A DNA stretch of 64,000 nt from Paralcaligenes ureilyticus. GTDB taxonomy: Bacteria; Pseudomonadota; Gammaproteobacteria; Burkholderiales; Burkholderiaceae_B. This document shows, piece after piece, positions 56,853-64,000 of the stretch. Position 1 is the first letter of the stretch. Every line of letters begins with the position of its first letter. The notes beneath the pieces are model-generated. The model saw nothing but the letters and a program-made list of their open reading frames with translations. It was not told the origin of the DNA and made no database searches. The stretch spans positions 434,001 to 498,000 of the forward strand of contig NZ_SMAJ01000001.1 of NCBI RefSeq assembly GCF_004346225.1, written 5' to 3'. Position numbers and translations under genes: made by a program.

Positions 56853-56877
56853 TGCCACCCACAAGGGGTGGCGCTAC
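56853..56877 (-). repeat. REP-like hairpin overlapping the moeB stop codon
   Basis: CCACCC-stem copy. The CTA of its GCTAC foot (56874-56876) is the TAG stop codon of moeB. Confidence 0.88.
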
Positions 56878-57626
56878 GGCCGGGTGCCGCACACCAAACA
56901 CGCCGGATCGCGCCGGAATTTCACCTCGCTCCATTGCATGCTGCGTGCGTCCAGGCACAACAAACGCCCGACCAAAGGGCTGCCCACCCCCGTCAGAACC
57001 TTGATCGCCTCCACCGCCTGCATACTGCCGATAATCCCCACCAGAGGCGCCAAAACGCCCGTCGTCGCGCAGCTCAGCTCAGAGGCGCCATCGCGCTCCG
57101 GGAACAAACAGTGATAACACGGCGCATTCGCATCGCGCGGATCGAACACACTGATCTGCCCATCAAAACGGATAGCCGCCCCCGACACCAGCGGCTTGCC
57201 ATGCGCGACACAAGCACGATTAATGGCATGCCGCGTAACAAAATTATCGGTGCAATCCAGCACCAGATCGACCTGGGCGACAAGATCATGCAGTTGCTCA
57301 TCGGCAAGCCTTATCACGCACGCCTGAACCTGCACCTCAGGATTGAGCTCTGCCAGCATCTGCCGACCCGACTCCGCCTTGGGCCACCCCAAACGAGCCG
57401 TCGTGTGCAAAATCTGGCGCTGCAAATTACTGAGCTCGACCACATCATCATCGGCCAGAATAATTTTCCCGACCCCGGCCGACGCCAGATAAAACGCCGC
57501 GGGCGAACCCAGACCCCCGGCACCCACAATCAGCACGCGTGACCCCAGCAGCCGTTCCTGGCCTTCAATACCCAGCTCGTCGAGCAGAATATGACGGGCA
57601 TAGCGCAACAGCTGCGGGTCGTCCAT
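56874..57626 (-). CDS. moeB: MoeB/ThiF-type adenylyltransferase
   Basis: A 250-residue E1-like enzyme that adenylates the C-terminus of a sulfur-carrier protein (MoaD or ThiS). It shows the nucleotide loop VLIVGAGGLGSPAAFYL, the DNLQRQ-like SNLQRQILH, and zinc cysteine pairs CYHC and CLVC. It could serve molybdopterin or thiamine synthesis; neither pathway is adjacent. The start overlaps the ctpA stop by one base (TAATG). The stop lies in a REP directly after the second zinc pair. Confidence 0.9.
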   Translation of the reverse strand: MDDPQLLRYARHILLDELGIEGQERLLGSRVLIVGAGGLGSPAAFYLASAGVGKIILADDDVVELSNLQRQILHTTARLGWPKAESGRQMLAELNPEVQVQACVIRLADEQLHDLVAQVDLVLDCTDNFVTRHAINRACVAHGKPLVSGAAIRFDGQISVFDPRDANAPCYHCLFPERDGASELSCATTGVLAPLVGIIGSMQAVEAIKVLTGVGSPLVGRLLCLDARSMQWSEVKFRRDPACLVCGTRP

Positions 57627-59179
57627 TAATGGACCTCGATGACCCCATTGGGAGTGATTCTGAAGCGCTCGACCTTCTGCGCCGAAGGCTTCGGAGGCCG
57701 CGCCGCGGGGGCGCGAACACCCCCTTGCGGTTTCACTTCAGTTTTTTTTTCAGCCGCAGCAGGTTTGCCTGCCGTGCCCGTTTTCTCGACTGGCTTGACA
57801 CTATCGACCGAGGCGCCCGGCTTCTTGGATGCGGTCAGGACCAGGCCCGGCTCGATCCTGTTAACCTTGCGGCCCTCCAGATAATTAACCGCCTGGCGCA
57901 ACTGGAAGTCGTCCGTGCCGCCGAACTCGAACATCTTGGGCTCGACCTTGGACTTGTCCGCGGCTTTTTCCTCGTCGGCGCTTTCGTTGCTGACCGCGCT
58001 ATTGAGCAAATGATGTTTCAGATCGACTTCGCGCGGCAAGCGGAACAAATTGCCCTGGGGAGTATCGTCTACCGTGATGTCGGGCTCGACACCGGTCACC
58101 TGGATCGAGCGGCCGCTTGGGGTGTAATAACGCGCGGTCGTCAGCTTGATGCCGGTATCTTCGCTAAGCGGCAGCACACTTTGCACCGAACCCTTGCCGA
58201 AAGTGCGGTTGCCGATAACTTTGGCGCGCTTGTGGTCCTGCAACGCACCCGCCACAATCTCGGAGGCCGATGCGGAACCTATATTGGCCAACACGACCAT
58301 GCGCACTTTTTTGGTCCAGGCAGGAAGAGAGGAGACGCCATCGGCCGATTTGGCGAAATATTGATGATTGGACGAAGGTACGCGGCCTTTGGTGGACACC
58401 ACTAAATCGTTGGGTTTGATGAAAGCCGAAGAAACGCCGATGGCGCTATCGAGCAAACCGCCCGGATCATTGCGCAAATCGAGCACCAGACCCCTGGGTG
58501 CGCCTTTTTCGCCCAACGCGCGCAATTGCTTGACCAGATCGGCGACCGTGGTTTCCTGGAATTGCGAAATGCGCACAAAGGCAATATTGTCGGGCAGCAT
58601 CTTGCTGCGCACGCTGCGTACCTTGATCAGATCGCGCACGATCGTAAATTTAAGAGGCTTGTCTTTGCCCTCGCGCTTGACCGTCAGCTCGATCGAGGTC
58701 TTGGGCTCGCCGCGCATGAGCTTGATCGCGTCGTTCAGCGTCATGCCCTTGGTGGGCTTGCCATTGATTTCCGTAATCAGGTCGCCTGCCAGTATCCCGG
58801 CGCGCGCCGCGGGCGTATCTTCGATGGGAGCGATGACCTTGGGCATGCCGTCTTCACTGCCGATCTCAATACCCAGCCCGCCAAAACCGCCCTGGGTAAT
58901 TTGCTCCATTTCCTTGAAAGCGTCAGGATCAAGATAGGCCGAGTGCGGATCAAGGTCGGAAAACATGCCCTTGATGGCATCGTTGATCAGCACTTTATCG
59001 GACATAGGCTCGATATAGCTGCTTTTTATCGCGGAAAACACGTTCGCAAACTGCTGCAATTCTTGAAGCGGAAGCGGCTGATTACGCTGCGCCACCGCAG
59101 AAATGCCCAAGCTAAGCAGAACGCCGCCTGCCAAACCCAAACCTACCAAACCAAAGTTGCCAAACCTGCGAGCGCCCAT
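57626..59179 (-). CDS. ctpA: Carboxyl-terminal processing protease (S41)
   Basis: A 517-residue periplasmic serine protease with a signal or anchor (residues 8-30), a PDZ domain (about 95-180) and the S41 catalytic region: Ser304 in GSASASEIVAG and Lys329 in GNRTFGKGSVQ, 25 residues apart as expected for the Ser-Lys dyad. The C-terminal tail is Pro/Lys/Ala-rich. CtpA proteases act on cell-wall enzymes and envelope proteins. It follows envC and gpmA on the same strand. Confidence 0.94.
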   Translation of the reverse strand: MGARRFGNFGLVGLGLAGGVLLSLGISAVAQRNQPLPLQELQQFANVFSAIKSSYIEPMSDKVLINDAIKGMFSDLDPHSAYLDPDAFKEMEQITQGGFGGLGIEIGSEDGMPKVIAPIEDTPAARAGILAGDLITEINGKPTKGMTLNDAIKLMRGEPKTSIELTVKREGKDKPLKFTIVRDLIKVRSVRSKMLPDNIAFVRISQFQETTVADLVKQLRALGEKGAPRGLVLDLRNDPGGLLDSAIGVSSAFIKPNDLVVSTKGRVPSSNHQYFAKSADGVSSLPAWTKKVRMVVLANIGSASASEIVAGALQDHKRAKVIGNRTFGKGSVQSVLPLSEDTGIKLTTARYYTPSGRSIQVTGVEPDITVDDTPQGNLFRLPREVDLKHHLLNSAVSNESADEEKAADKSKVEPKMFEFGGTDDFQLRQAVNYLEGRKVNRIEPGLVLTASKKPGASVDSVKPVEKTGTAGKPAAAEKKTEVKPQGGVRAPAARPPKPSAQKVERFRITPNGVIEVH

Positions 59180-59246
59180 GCACGTTCCCGGATAAATTTT
59201 TAAGATCGTCGATCAGCCGACCAACGCAAGGCAAATAGTACCTAAA

Positions 59247-60701
59247 TTAATGGCCCAACCAAAGCAGAGGATTCACCGGCGTGCCCTGATGCCGAATCTC
59301 GAAGTATAGACCGGACTCCACTTGTCCGCCGGTGGCTCCCACCGTAGCAATGGTATCCCCCGCGTGAACAATATCGCCCACCCGCTTCAGGAGGCTCTGG
59401 TTATAGGCGTAAATACTAAGATACTTGTCGCCATGATCAACAATCATAATATTGCCGAAACCGCTTAGCCAGTTGGCATATACAACGCGCCCGTCCGCAA
59501 CGACATGCACCGGCGTGCCGGCAGCGGCTCGCAGCACAATGCCGCGCCAAAGCCCGCCATCGGGGCGCCCCATACCAAAACGACCCTGCACCTCGCCCTG
59601 AACCGGGTAGCGCAGGCCTTTTTTCAGACCGCTGCCCGCAGGCCCCACCTGTGCCGCGGGCGCCTGTGCGGCGGGCGCAGGTTTGGCCTTGTCGGCTTCG
59701 CGGGCCGCCTGCTCGGCCGCACGCGCCTGAGCCCGTGCCCGTTCGACCTGCTCGCGAGCCTTCTTCGCGTCCAGCTCATCCTGTTTGTTTTGCGCCTGCT
59801 CCTGGGCTTGCTGCGCCGCAATCTGCGCCTGACGGGCCGCTTCTTGCTTGCGCTGAATTTCGCGCTTGCGCTCCAGCGCCTCGCGGCGAGCCTCCTGGGC
59901 ACGGCGCTCCGCCTCGGCGCGCCGTTGCTCCTGGGCGAGGCGCTCTGCTTCCCGCTGCTGAGCAATGGCGGCATCCAGGCCGGTGATCAGCTTGCCCAGA
60001 CGCTGGTCGTTGTGCTCCAGGGTTTGCGCTTGACTCCGCTGCACTTTTAACTGCGATTCGATCTTGGACAAAACCTGCTGGCGTTCCTGCTTTTGCTCTT
60101 CGAGCGACTTTTTCTGAGTCTGCACCTCATGCGCGACCGCCTCAAGCTCCTTATTGCGAGCTTCGGACCGGGCTTGCAACTGCGCCAACTGATTAATGGC
60201 GTTGCGTATCGCCTTGACGGTTTTCGTCCGGGCCTCGGAGATATATCCCAGATAGCCCAGCTCACGCCCTATCACTTGCGGATCGTCGCCCGACAGCAGT
60301 GCAGTCCAGGGCGACAGGCCGCTCGCGTACTGGGCTCTTAGCTGATCGGCGAGCTCGCTCTGGCGTTGCGCCAATTGTTGCTTTTGCTCGACCGTTTCAC
60401 CGGCAATATCGGCCAGATCGGCCTGAGCATCGTGCTTTTGACGCGCCAATTCATCCAGGCGCCGGTCGATGGACGAAATGGCCGATTCGGATGTTTTCAG
60501 CTCATCGGCCGCATCGCGCCGCGACGACTCCTGGCTATCGATTTCTTTTTGCACTCGGGCAATGCGCGACTGCAGCTCGGCCTGCTGCTTGCGGGCCTGC
60601 GCCTGCCGGGCAGCAAGCGCCGCCGCCGAGTCCGCGGCACATACCGCAGCCGACCAGCTCGCGCATAAAGTCAGCAAGGCCGCGCCAAGCAAACGCCGCA
60701 T
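59247..60701 (-). CDS. envC: Murein hydrolase activator EnvC
   Basis: A 484-residue periplasmic protein: signal peptide (1-22), long coiled-coil (about 24-345, rich in Gln, Glu, Arg, Ala) and a C-terminal LytM/M23 domain. The zinc ligands of active M23 peptidases are degenerate (FGMGRPDGGLW; HGDKYLSIYAYNQ), as in EnvC, which activates amidases rather than cutting peptidoglycan. The next gene, ctpA, is also an envelope protease, and the pairing is common. Confidence 0.92.
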   Translation of the reverse strand: MRRLLGAALLTLCASWSAAVCAADSAAALAARQAQARKQQAELQSRIARVQKEIDSQESSRRDAADELKTSESAISSIDRRLDELARQKHDAQADLADIAGETVEQKQQLAQRQSELADQLRAQYASGLSPWTALLSGDDPQVIGRELGYLGYISEARTKTVKAIRNAINQLAQLQARSEARNKELEAVAHEVQTQKKSLEEQKQERQQVLSKIESQLKVQRSQAQTLEHNDQRLGKLITGLDAAIAQQREAERLAQEQRRAEAERRAQEARREALERKREIQRKQEAARQAQIAAQQAQEQAQNKQDELDAKKAREQVERARAQARAAEQAAREADKAKPAPAAQAPAAQVGPAGSGLKKGLRYPVQGEVQGRFGMGRPDGGLWRGIVLRAAAGTPVHVVADGRVVYANWLSGFGNIMIVDHGDKYLSIYAYNQSLLKRVGDIVHAGDTIATVGATGGQVESGLYFEIRHQGTPVNPLLWLGH

Positions 60702-60702
60702 G

Positions 60703-61455
60703 CTAATTCTTTTTCGCTTTGCCCTGGGCAGCCACTGCGGCCATGGCCGCTTCTATTTCAGCGGGATCTCCCAGATAGTAATGGCGGATTGGGCGCAGTT
60801 CGTCGTCCAGCTCGTAGACCAGCGGCTGGCCTGTCGGGATGTTCATATGCACGATATCGTCGTCGGAGACGCCGTCCAGATGTTTGACCAAGGCCCGCAG
60901 ACTATTGCCATGAGCCGACACCAGGACGCGGCGCCCGGCGCGAATCGCCGGCGCAATCGATTCGTTCCAAAAGGGAATTACACGCTCTACCGTGTCTTTC
61001 AGACATTCGGTGTCGGGCAGCTTATCGGCGGCAATTTTGGCATAGCGGCGATCGAAACGGGGGTGGCGCGGATCGTCGTGGGCCAGCGGATCGGGGGCAA
61101 TCGCATACGCGCGGCGCCATATCAATACCTGCTCGTCGCCAAATTTGGCGGCCGTTTCGGCCTTGTTCAAGCCCTGCAAGGCTCCATAGTGGCGTTCATT
61201 CAAGCGCCAGCTAAGGCCAATCGGCGTATACATGGCGTCCATGGCATCAAGCACGATCCAAAGCGTACGTATGGCGCGCTTGAGCAGTGAAGAATAGGCC
61301 AGGTCAAACTCGAAGCCATTGCGTTTAAGCAGCTCGCCGGCCTGCCAGGCCTGGCCGCGCCCGGTTTCGGTCAAATCCACATCGGTCCAGCCGGTGAATC
61401 GGTTATCAAGATTCCACTGGCTTTCGCCGTGACGCATGAGCACAAGTTTATGCAT
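60703..61455 (-). CDS. gpmA: 2,3-bisphosphoglycerate-dependent phosphoglycerate mutase
   Basis: A 250-residue glycolytic enzyme with the phosphohistidine His9 in [10 protein letters not shown], the segment [15 protein letters not shown] and the second catalytic His in [11 protein letters not shown]. The start is ATG 61455. It heads the minus-strand group gpmA-envC-ctpA-moeB, with gaps of 1 to 67 bp. Confidence 0.97.
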   Translation of the reverse strand: MHKLVLMRHGESQWNLDNRFTGWTDVDLTETGRGQAWQAGELLKRNGFEFDLAYSSLLKRAIRTLWIVLDAMDAMYTPIGLSWRLNERHYGALQGLNKAETAAKFGDEQVLIWRRAYAIAPDPLAHDDPRHPRFDRRYAKIAADKLPDTECLKDTVERVIPFWNESIAPAIRAGRRVLVSAHGNSLRALVKHLDGVSDDDIVHMNIPTGQPLVYELDDELRPIRHYYLGDPAEIEAAMAAVAAQGKAKKN

Positions 61456-61544
61456 GGTAAAAACCGCCTAAAAGATGAATTATCTTCTCCATTTTATAAT
61501 TGTCTTGTTCGACTCTTATTCCAAGAGTCAATTCGGGATTCATC

Positions 61545-61958
61545 GTGGACTTTCTTTTAAGCCAAAACAATCTATATATTTTGATCATTGCCCTGGTCTC
61601 GGGGGGTATGTTGTTGTGGCCCAACCTGCGTAAAAGCCACGGCAGCAGCGGGGTCAGCGTGCCCGAGGCCGTGCAGTTGGCCAACCAGAAGCAGGCTGTC
61701 TTCATCGACGTTCGAAGCGCCGAACAGTTTAAAACAGGCAGCATCCCGCAGGCCCGCAATTTGCCGGCGGCCGATATCCAGGAAAAGCTCGCGTCCCTGC
61801 CCAAAAACAAACCCATTATCGTGGTGTGCGATCAGGGCCGCGATTCGGCACGCGTGGCTGCCACCTTGCGCAAGCAAGGCATGGCCGATGTTTTCAGCCT
61901 GGACGGCGGCGTGCGCAACTGGGCCAGCGGCGGCCTGCCCTTAAGCAAAAAAGCCTGA
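61545..61958 (+). CDS. Membrane-anchored rhodanese-like protein (YibN)
   Basis: A 137-residue protein with one N-terminal membrane helix (YILIIALVSGGMLLW) and a rhodanese domain with the active-site loop CDQGRDSARVAATL. The start is GTG 61545, giving the family opening (M)DFLLSQNNLY, with GGGA upstream. It heads yibN-grxC-secB-gpsA, the order known from E. coli. The sulfur acceptor is unknown. Confidence 0.9.
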   Translation: MDFLLSQNNLYILIIALVSGGMLLWPNLRKSHGSSGVSVPEAVQLANQKQAVFIDVRSAEQFKTGSIPQARNLPAADIQEKLASLPKNKPIIVVCDQGRDSARVAATLRKQGMADVFSLDGGVRNWASGGLPLSKKA

Positions 61959-61974
61959 GAATCCGCTTTCGCCG

Positions 61975-62000
61975 TGGCACCCACAAGGGGTGCCGCTACA
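61975..62000 (-). repeat. REP-like hairpin between yibN and grxC
   Basis: Single GGCACCC/GGGTGCC copy, 16 bp after the yibN stop and 30 bp before grxC. Confidence 0.9.
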
Positions 62001-62030
62001 TTCAACAAGACTGCTACCTAACGCAATATT

Positions 62031-62288
62031 ATGTCAACTGTAACCATGTACTGCACCGCCGTGTGCCCATATTGCTCTCGCGCCGAAATGCTGCTCAAGC
62101 AACGCGGCGTCGCCGACATCCACAAAATCCGTATCGATCAAGACCCGGCCCAGCGTGTAGCCATGATGGAACGCACAGGTCGACGCACGGTGCCTCAAAT
62201 CTACATTAACGACACTCACGTCGGTGGGTTCGATGACCTGTGGGCGCTGGACCGCGCCCAGGGTCTGCTTCCCCTGCTCAACTCCTGA
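62031..62288 (+). CDS. grxC: Glutaredoxin 3
   Basis: An 85-residue glutaredoxin with the dithiol site CPYC (residues 12-15), the TVPQIYIN cis-proline segment and GGFDDLWAL glutathione-binding motif. It reduces disulfides with glutathione in the cytoplasm. It lies upstream of secB, as in E. coli. Confidence 0.95.
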   Translation: MSTVTMYCTAVCPYCSRAEMLLKQRGVADIHKIRIDQDPAQRVAMMERTGRRTVPQIYINDTHVGGFDDLWALDRAQGLLPLLNS

Positions 62289-62335
62289 CTCCATTTTTAA
62301 ATCAATCACCCACATTCTTTTTTTTTGGAAATCTC

Positions 62336-62848
62336 ATGGCCGATCAAGACCAAAACGCGCAGCAAAACAGCCAAGACCCGAGCTTTAGCCTGCAACGCAC
62401 TTACATCAAGGACCTGTCGCTGGAAATGCCCAATGCTCCGCAGATTTTTCTCGAGCAGGAAGGCCCCAGCGTCGAGGTGTCCATCAACGTAAGCGGCCAG
62501 CAACTGGCCGAAACCGTCTACGAGTGTTCCGTCACCGCCACCGTCACCACACGCATTACAGACAAAGTGCTGTACCTGGTCGAGGCCACGCAGTCAGGCA
62601 TTTTCGAGGCCGCCAACATTCCTGCCGAACAACTCGAGCCATTGCTGGGCATCGTGTGCCCCACCATGCTCTACCCCTATTTGCGCGCCAATGTCGCCGA
62701 CGCCATCAACCGCACCTCGTTGCCTCCCCTGCACCTGGCCGAGGTCAATTTCCAAAGCCTGTACGAGCAACGCACGGCGCAGGCGGCGCAAGAAAAGGGC
62801 GAACAAGACTCCGGACTCGTTCTCCCGCCTGGCGTCACCCGCCAGTAA
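62336..62848 (+). CDS. secB: Protein-export chaperone SecB
   Basis: A 170-residue chaperone that holds preproteins unfolded and delivers them to SecA. Typical segments are [26 protein letters not shown] and [17 protein letters not shown]. The start is ATG 62336. The gene is 47 bp after grxC and 10 bp before gpsA. Confidence 0.96.
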   Translation: MADQDQNAQQNSQDPSFSLQRTYIKDLSLEMPNAPQIFLEQEGPSVEVSINVSGQQLAETVYECSVTATVTTRITDKVLYLVEATQSGIFEAANIPAEQLEPLLGIVCPTMLYPYLRANVADAINRTSLPPLHLAEVNFQSLYEQRTAQAAQEKGEQDSGLVLPPGVTRQ

Positions 62849-62858
62849 ACCCTGCGCC

Positions 62859-63950
62859 ATGACCGCGCCAACCCGCATTCCTGTAACCGTACTCGGCGCG
62901 GGAAGCTGGGGCACGGCGCTGGCCGCATTGGCATGTGCTCGTGCCGACACTCTGCTGTGGGCGCGCGATGCGGCGCTGGCGCGCCACATTGGCGAGCAAC
63001 GCCAGAATCCCCGCTATCTGCCCGATCTGGCGCTGCCCGACTCGTTGTCATGCACCAATAATTTCGATCGGGCAGTGGCCCATGCCTGCAGCGGCACGGG
63101 CCTGATCATCCTGGGCGTTCCAGTGGCCGGCCTGGCTCAAACCTGCGCACGCCTGACCGCAAGCCTGGCACAACAAGCCGGCGCACAGCCGGACGGCCGC
63201 ACTGCGCGGCGCCTGGCCGTTGTCTGGACCTGCAAAGGCTTTCAGCACGAAACCGGACAACTACCGCATCAAATCGCGCAGGCCGCCCTGCCGGACGAAC
63301 ACTCAACCTCAGGCGCGTCATCGTGGCAAATAGGAGTGGGAGTGCTGTCGGGGCCTTCGTTCGCACGCGAAGTCACGCAAGGCTTGCCGGTGGCGCTTAC
63401 GATCGCCAGTCATCAGGCCTGGGTCGCCGATGCGTGCATTGCCGCCTTGCATGGCGGCAATGCACGCATCTACACCAGCGACGATATCATTGGCGTCGAG
63501 GTGGGCGGCGCGCTCAAGAACATCATGGCCATCGCATGCGGGATCGGCGACGGCCTGGGCCTGGGCACCAACGCCCGAGCCGCCCTGATCACACGCGGCC
63601 TGGCCGAAATGCAGCGCTTGGGAATCGCGCTCGGTGGGCATGCCGATACCTTTGCCGGCCTCACCGGCCTGGGCGATCTGGTTCTTTCCGCCACCGGAGA
63701 ACTATCGCGCAATCGCCAGGTAGGCGTGGCCCTGGGGCAAGGCCAGGCGCTCGACCGCATCCTGGAGAGCGGCATGACGGCCGAAGGCGTGCGCTGCGCT
63801 CGCGCGGCCCGAGCCCTGGGCCACAGTCACGGCATCGACCTGCCCATCACCGAGGCGGTGTGCGCAGTATTATTTGACGGCGTCGCTCCCAAACAGGCCG
63901 TTTCCCGCCTGCTGGCCCGCGAAGCCCGGGCCGAAACACCAGAGTCCTGA
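62859..63950 (+). CDS. gpsA: Glycerol-3-phosphate dehydrogenase (NAD(P)+)
   Basis: GpsA reduces dihydroxyacetone phosphate to glycerol-3-phosphate for phospholipids. The 363 residues are longer than the usual 330-340, with extra residues around [19 protein letters not shown] and [12 protein letters not shown]. Motifs are [40 protein letters not shown] and [14 protein letters not shown]. The start is ATG 62859. Confidence 0.95.
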   Translation: MTAPTRIPVTVLGAGSWGTALAALACARADTLLWARDAALARHIGEQRQNPRYLPDLALPDSLSCTNNFDRAVAHACSGTGLIILGVPVAGLAQTCARLTASLAQQAGAQPDGRTARRLAVVWTCKGFQHETGQLPHQIAQAALPDEHSTSGASSWQIGVGVLSGPSFAREVTQGLPVALTIASHQAWVADACIAALHGGNARIYTSDDIIGVEVGGALKNIMAIACGIGDGLGLGTNARAALITRGLAEMQRLGIALGGHADTFAGLTGLGDLVLSATGELSRNRQVGVALGQGQALDRILESGMTAEGVRCARAARALGHSHGIDLPITEAVCAVLFDGVAPKQAVSRLLAREARAETPES

Positions 63951-63982
63951 AACCTGTTTTCGCTTCCAACCAAGGAATTTTC

Positions 63983-64000
63983 ATGTCCCCATTTTCTTCT
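63983..64000 (+). CDS. Start of an unidentified gene (cut by window end)
   Basis: ATG at 63983 with AAGGAA nine bases upstream, opening MSPFSS before the window ends. Too short to identify. Confidence 0.4.

Noticed and set aside
57639-58405. Plus-strand ORFs opposite ctpA
   Set aside because: Shadows of ctpA, whose catalytic Ser and Lys motifs are in the minus frame.

Overview
The window reads as a chromosomal segment of a betaproteobacterium of the order Burkholderiales, most likely family Alcaligenaceae (Bordetella/Pusillimonas/Advenella-like). This is inferred from gene content and order: prepilin peptidase-coaE-zapD, DUF3460-scpA-panC, ubiE-Tim44-ubiJ-ubiB, kdsD-kdsC-lptCAB-hpf-ptsN-hprK-rapZ, and yibN-grxC-secB-gpsA. 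I cannot fix the genus. About 63 genes are called. They are almost entirely housekeeping and densely packed, with no transposase, phage gene, CRISPR array, tRNA or rRNA that I can recognise.

Layout. 0-6 kb: zapD, coaE and an orphan prepilin peptidase, a divergent lipoprotein, a LuxR-type HTH-only protein, and panC-scpA-DUF3460. 6-16 kb: a 14-TM MFS exporter, an MmyB-type regulator directly behind B12-dependent metH, then a cobalamin riboswitch with btuB-btuF, which makes a vitamin B12 neighbourhood. 16-24 kb: thiD, pcm, heptose-1-phosphate adenylyltransferase, a ferritin-like protein and the ubiquinone cluster ubiB-ubiJ-Tim44-ubiE. 23.7-29 kb: phoB-phoR, a VOC protein and 5-oxoprolinase pxpB-pxpC-pxpA. 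29-36 kb: a 1313-residue FAD/Fe-S oxidoreductase, a YqaA membrane protein, ilvA and apt. 36-43 kb: the cytochrome bd locus cydA-cydB-cydX-cydD-cydC behind a GbsR/MarR-type regulator. 43-51 kb: Kdo synthesis and the LPS transport bridge, then hpf, the nitrogen PTS genes, rapZ and rlpA. rpoN is absent from its usual place between lptB and hpf. 51-56 kb: rsmI, yraN, a SIS-domain protein, dolP, a thioredoxin, argB and a HAD phosphatase. 56.8-64 kb: gpmA-envC-ctpA-moeB on the minus strand, then yibN-grxC-secB-gpsA and the start of one more gene.

The striking feature is repetitive DNA. About 39 copies of a 25-26 bp REP-like hairpin are scattered through the window. Each has a GTAG foot and a stem whose two arms change together, so several stem subtypes exist with the loop and foot held constant. 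This matches the general form of REP sequences mobilised by RAYT (TnpA-REP) transposases, but no RAYT gene lies in the window. Copies form inverted pairs (BIMEs). In three of these pairs a 19-bp spacer is conserved. The REPs have also entered genes: a pair lies in frame inside cydD, one lies inside rlpA, one forms the C-terminus of phoR, and the foot supplies the TAG stop codon of at least four genes.

A second, larger repeat is a palindrome of about 228 bp, present at two loci with a collapsed remnant at a third. The two full copies differ by several compensatory base-pair changes. All three sit between convergent genes and are flanked by REPs. I regard this pair of linked repeat families as the best candidate here for something undescribed.
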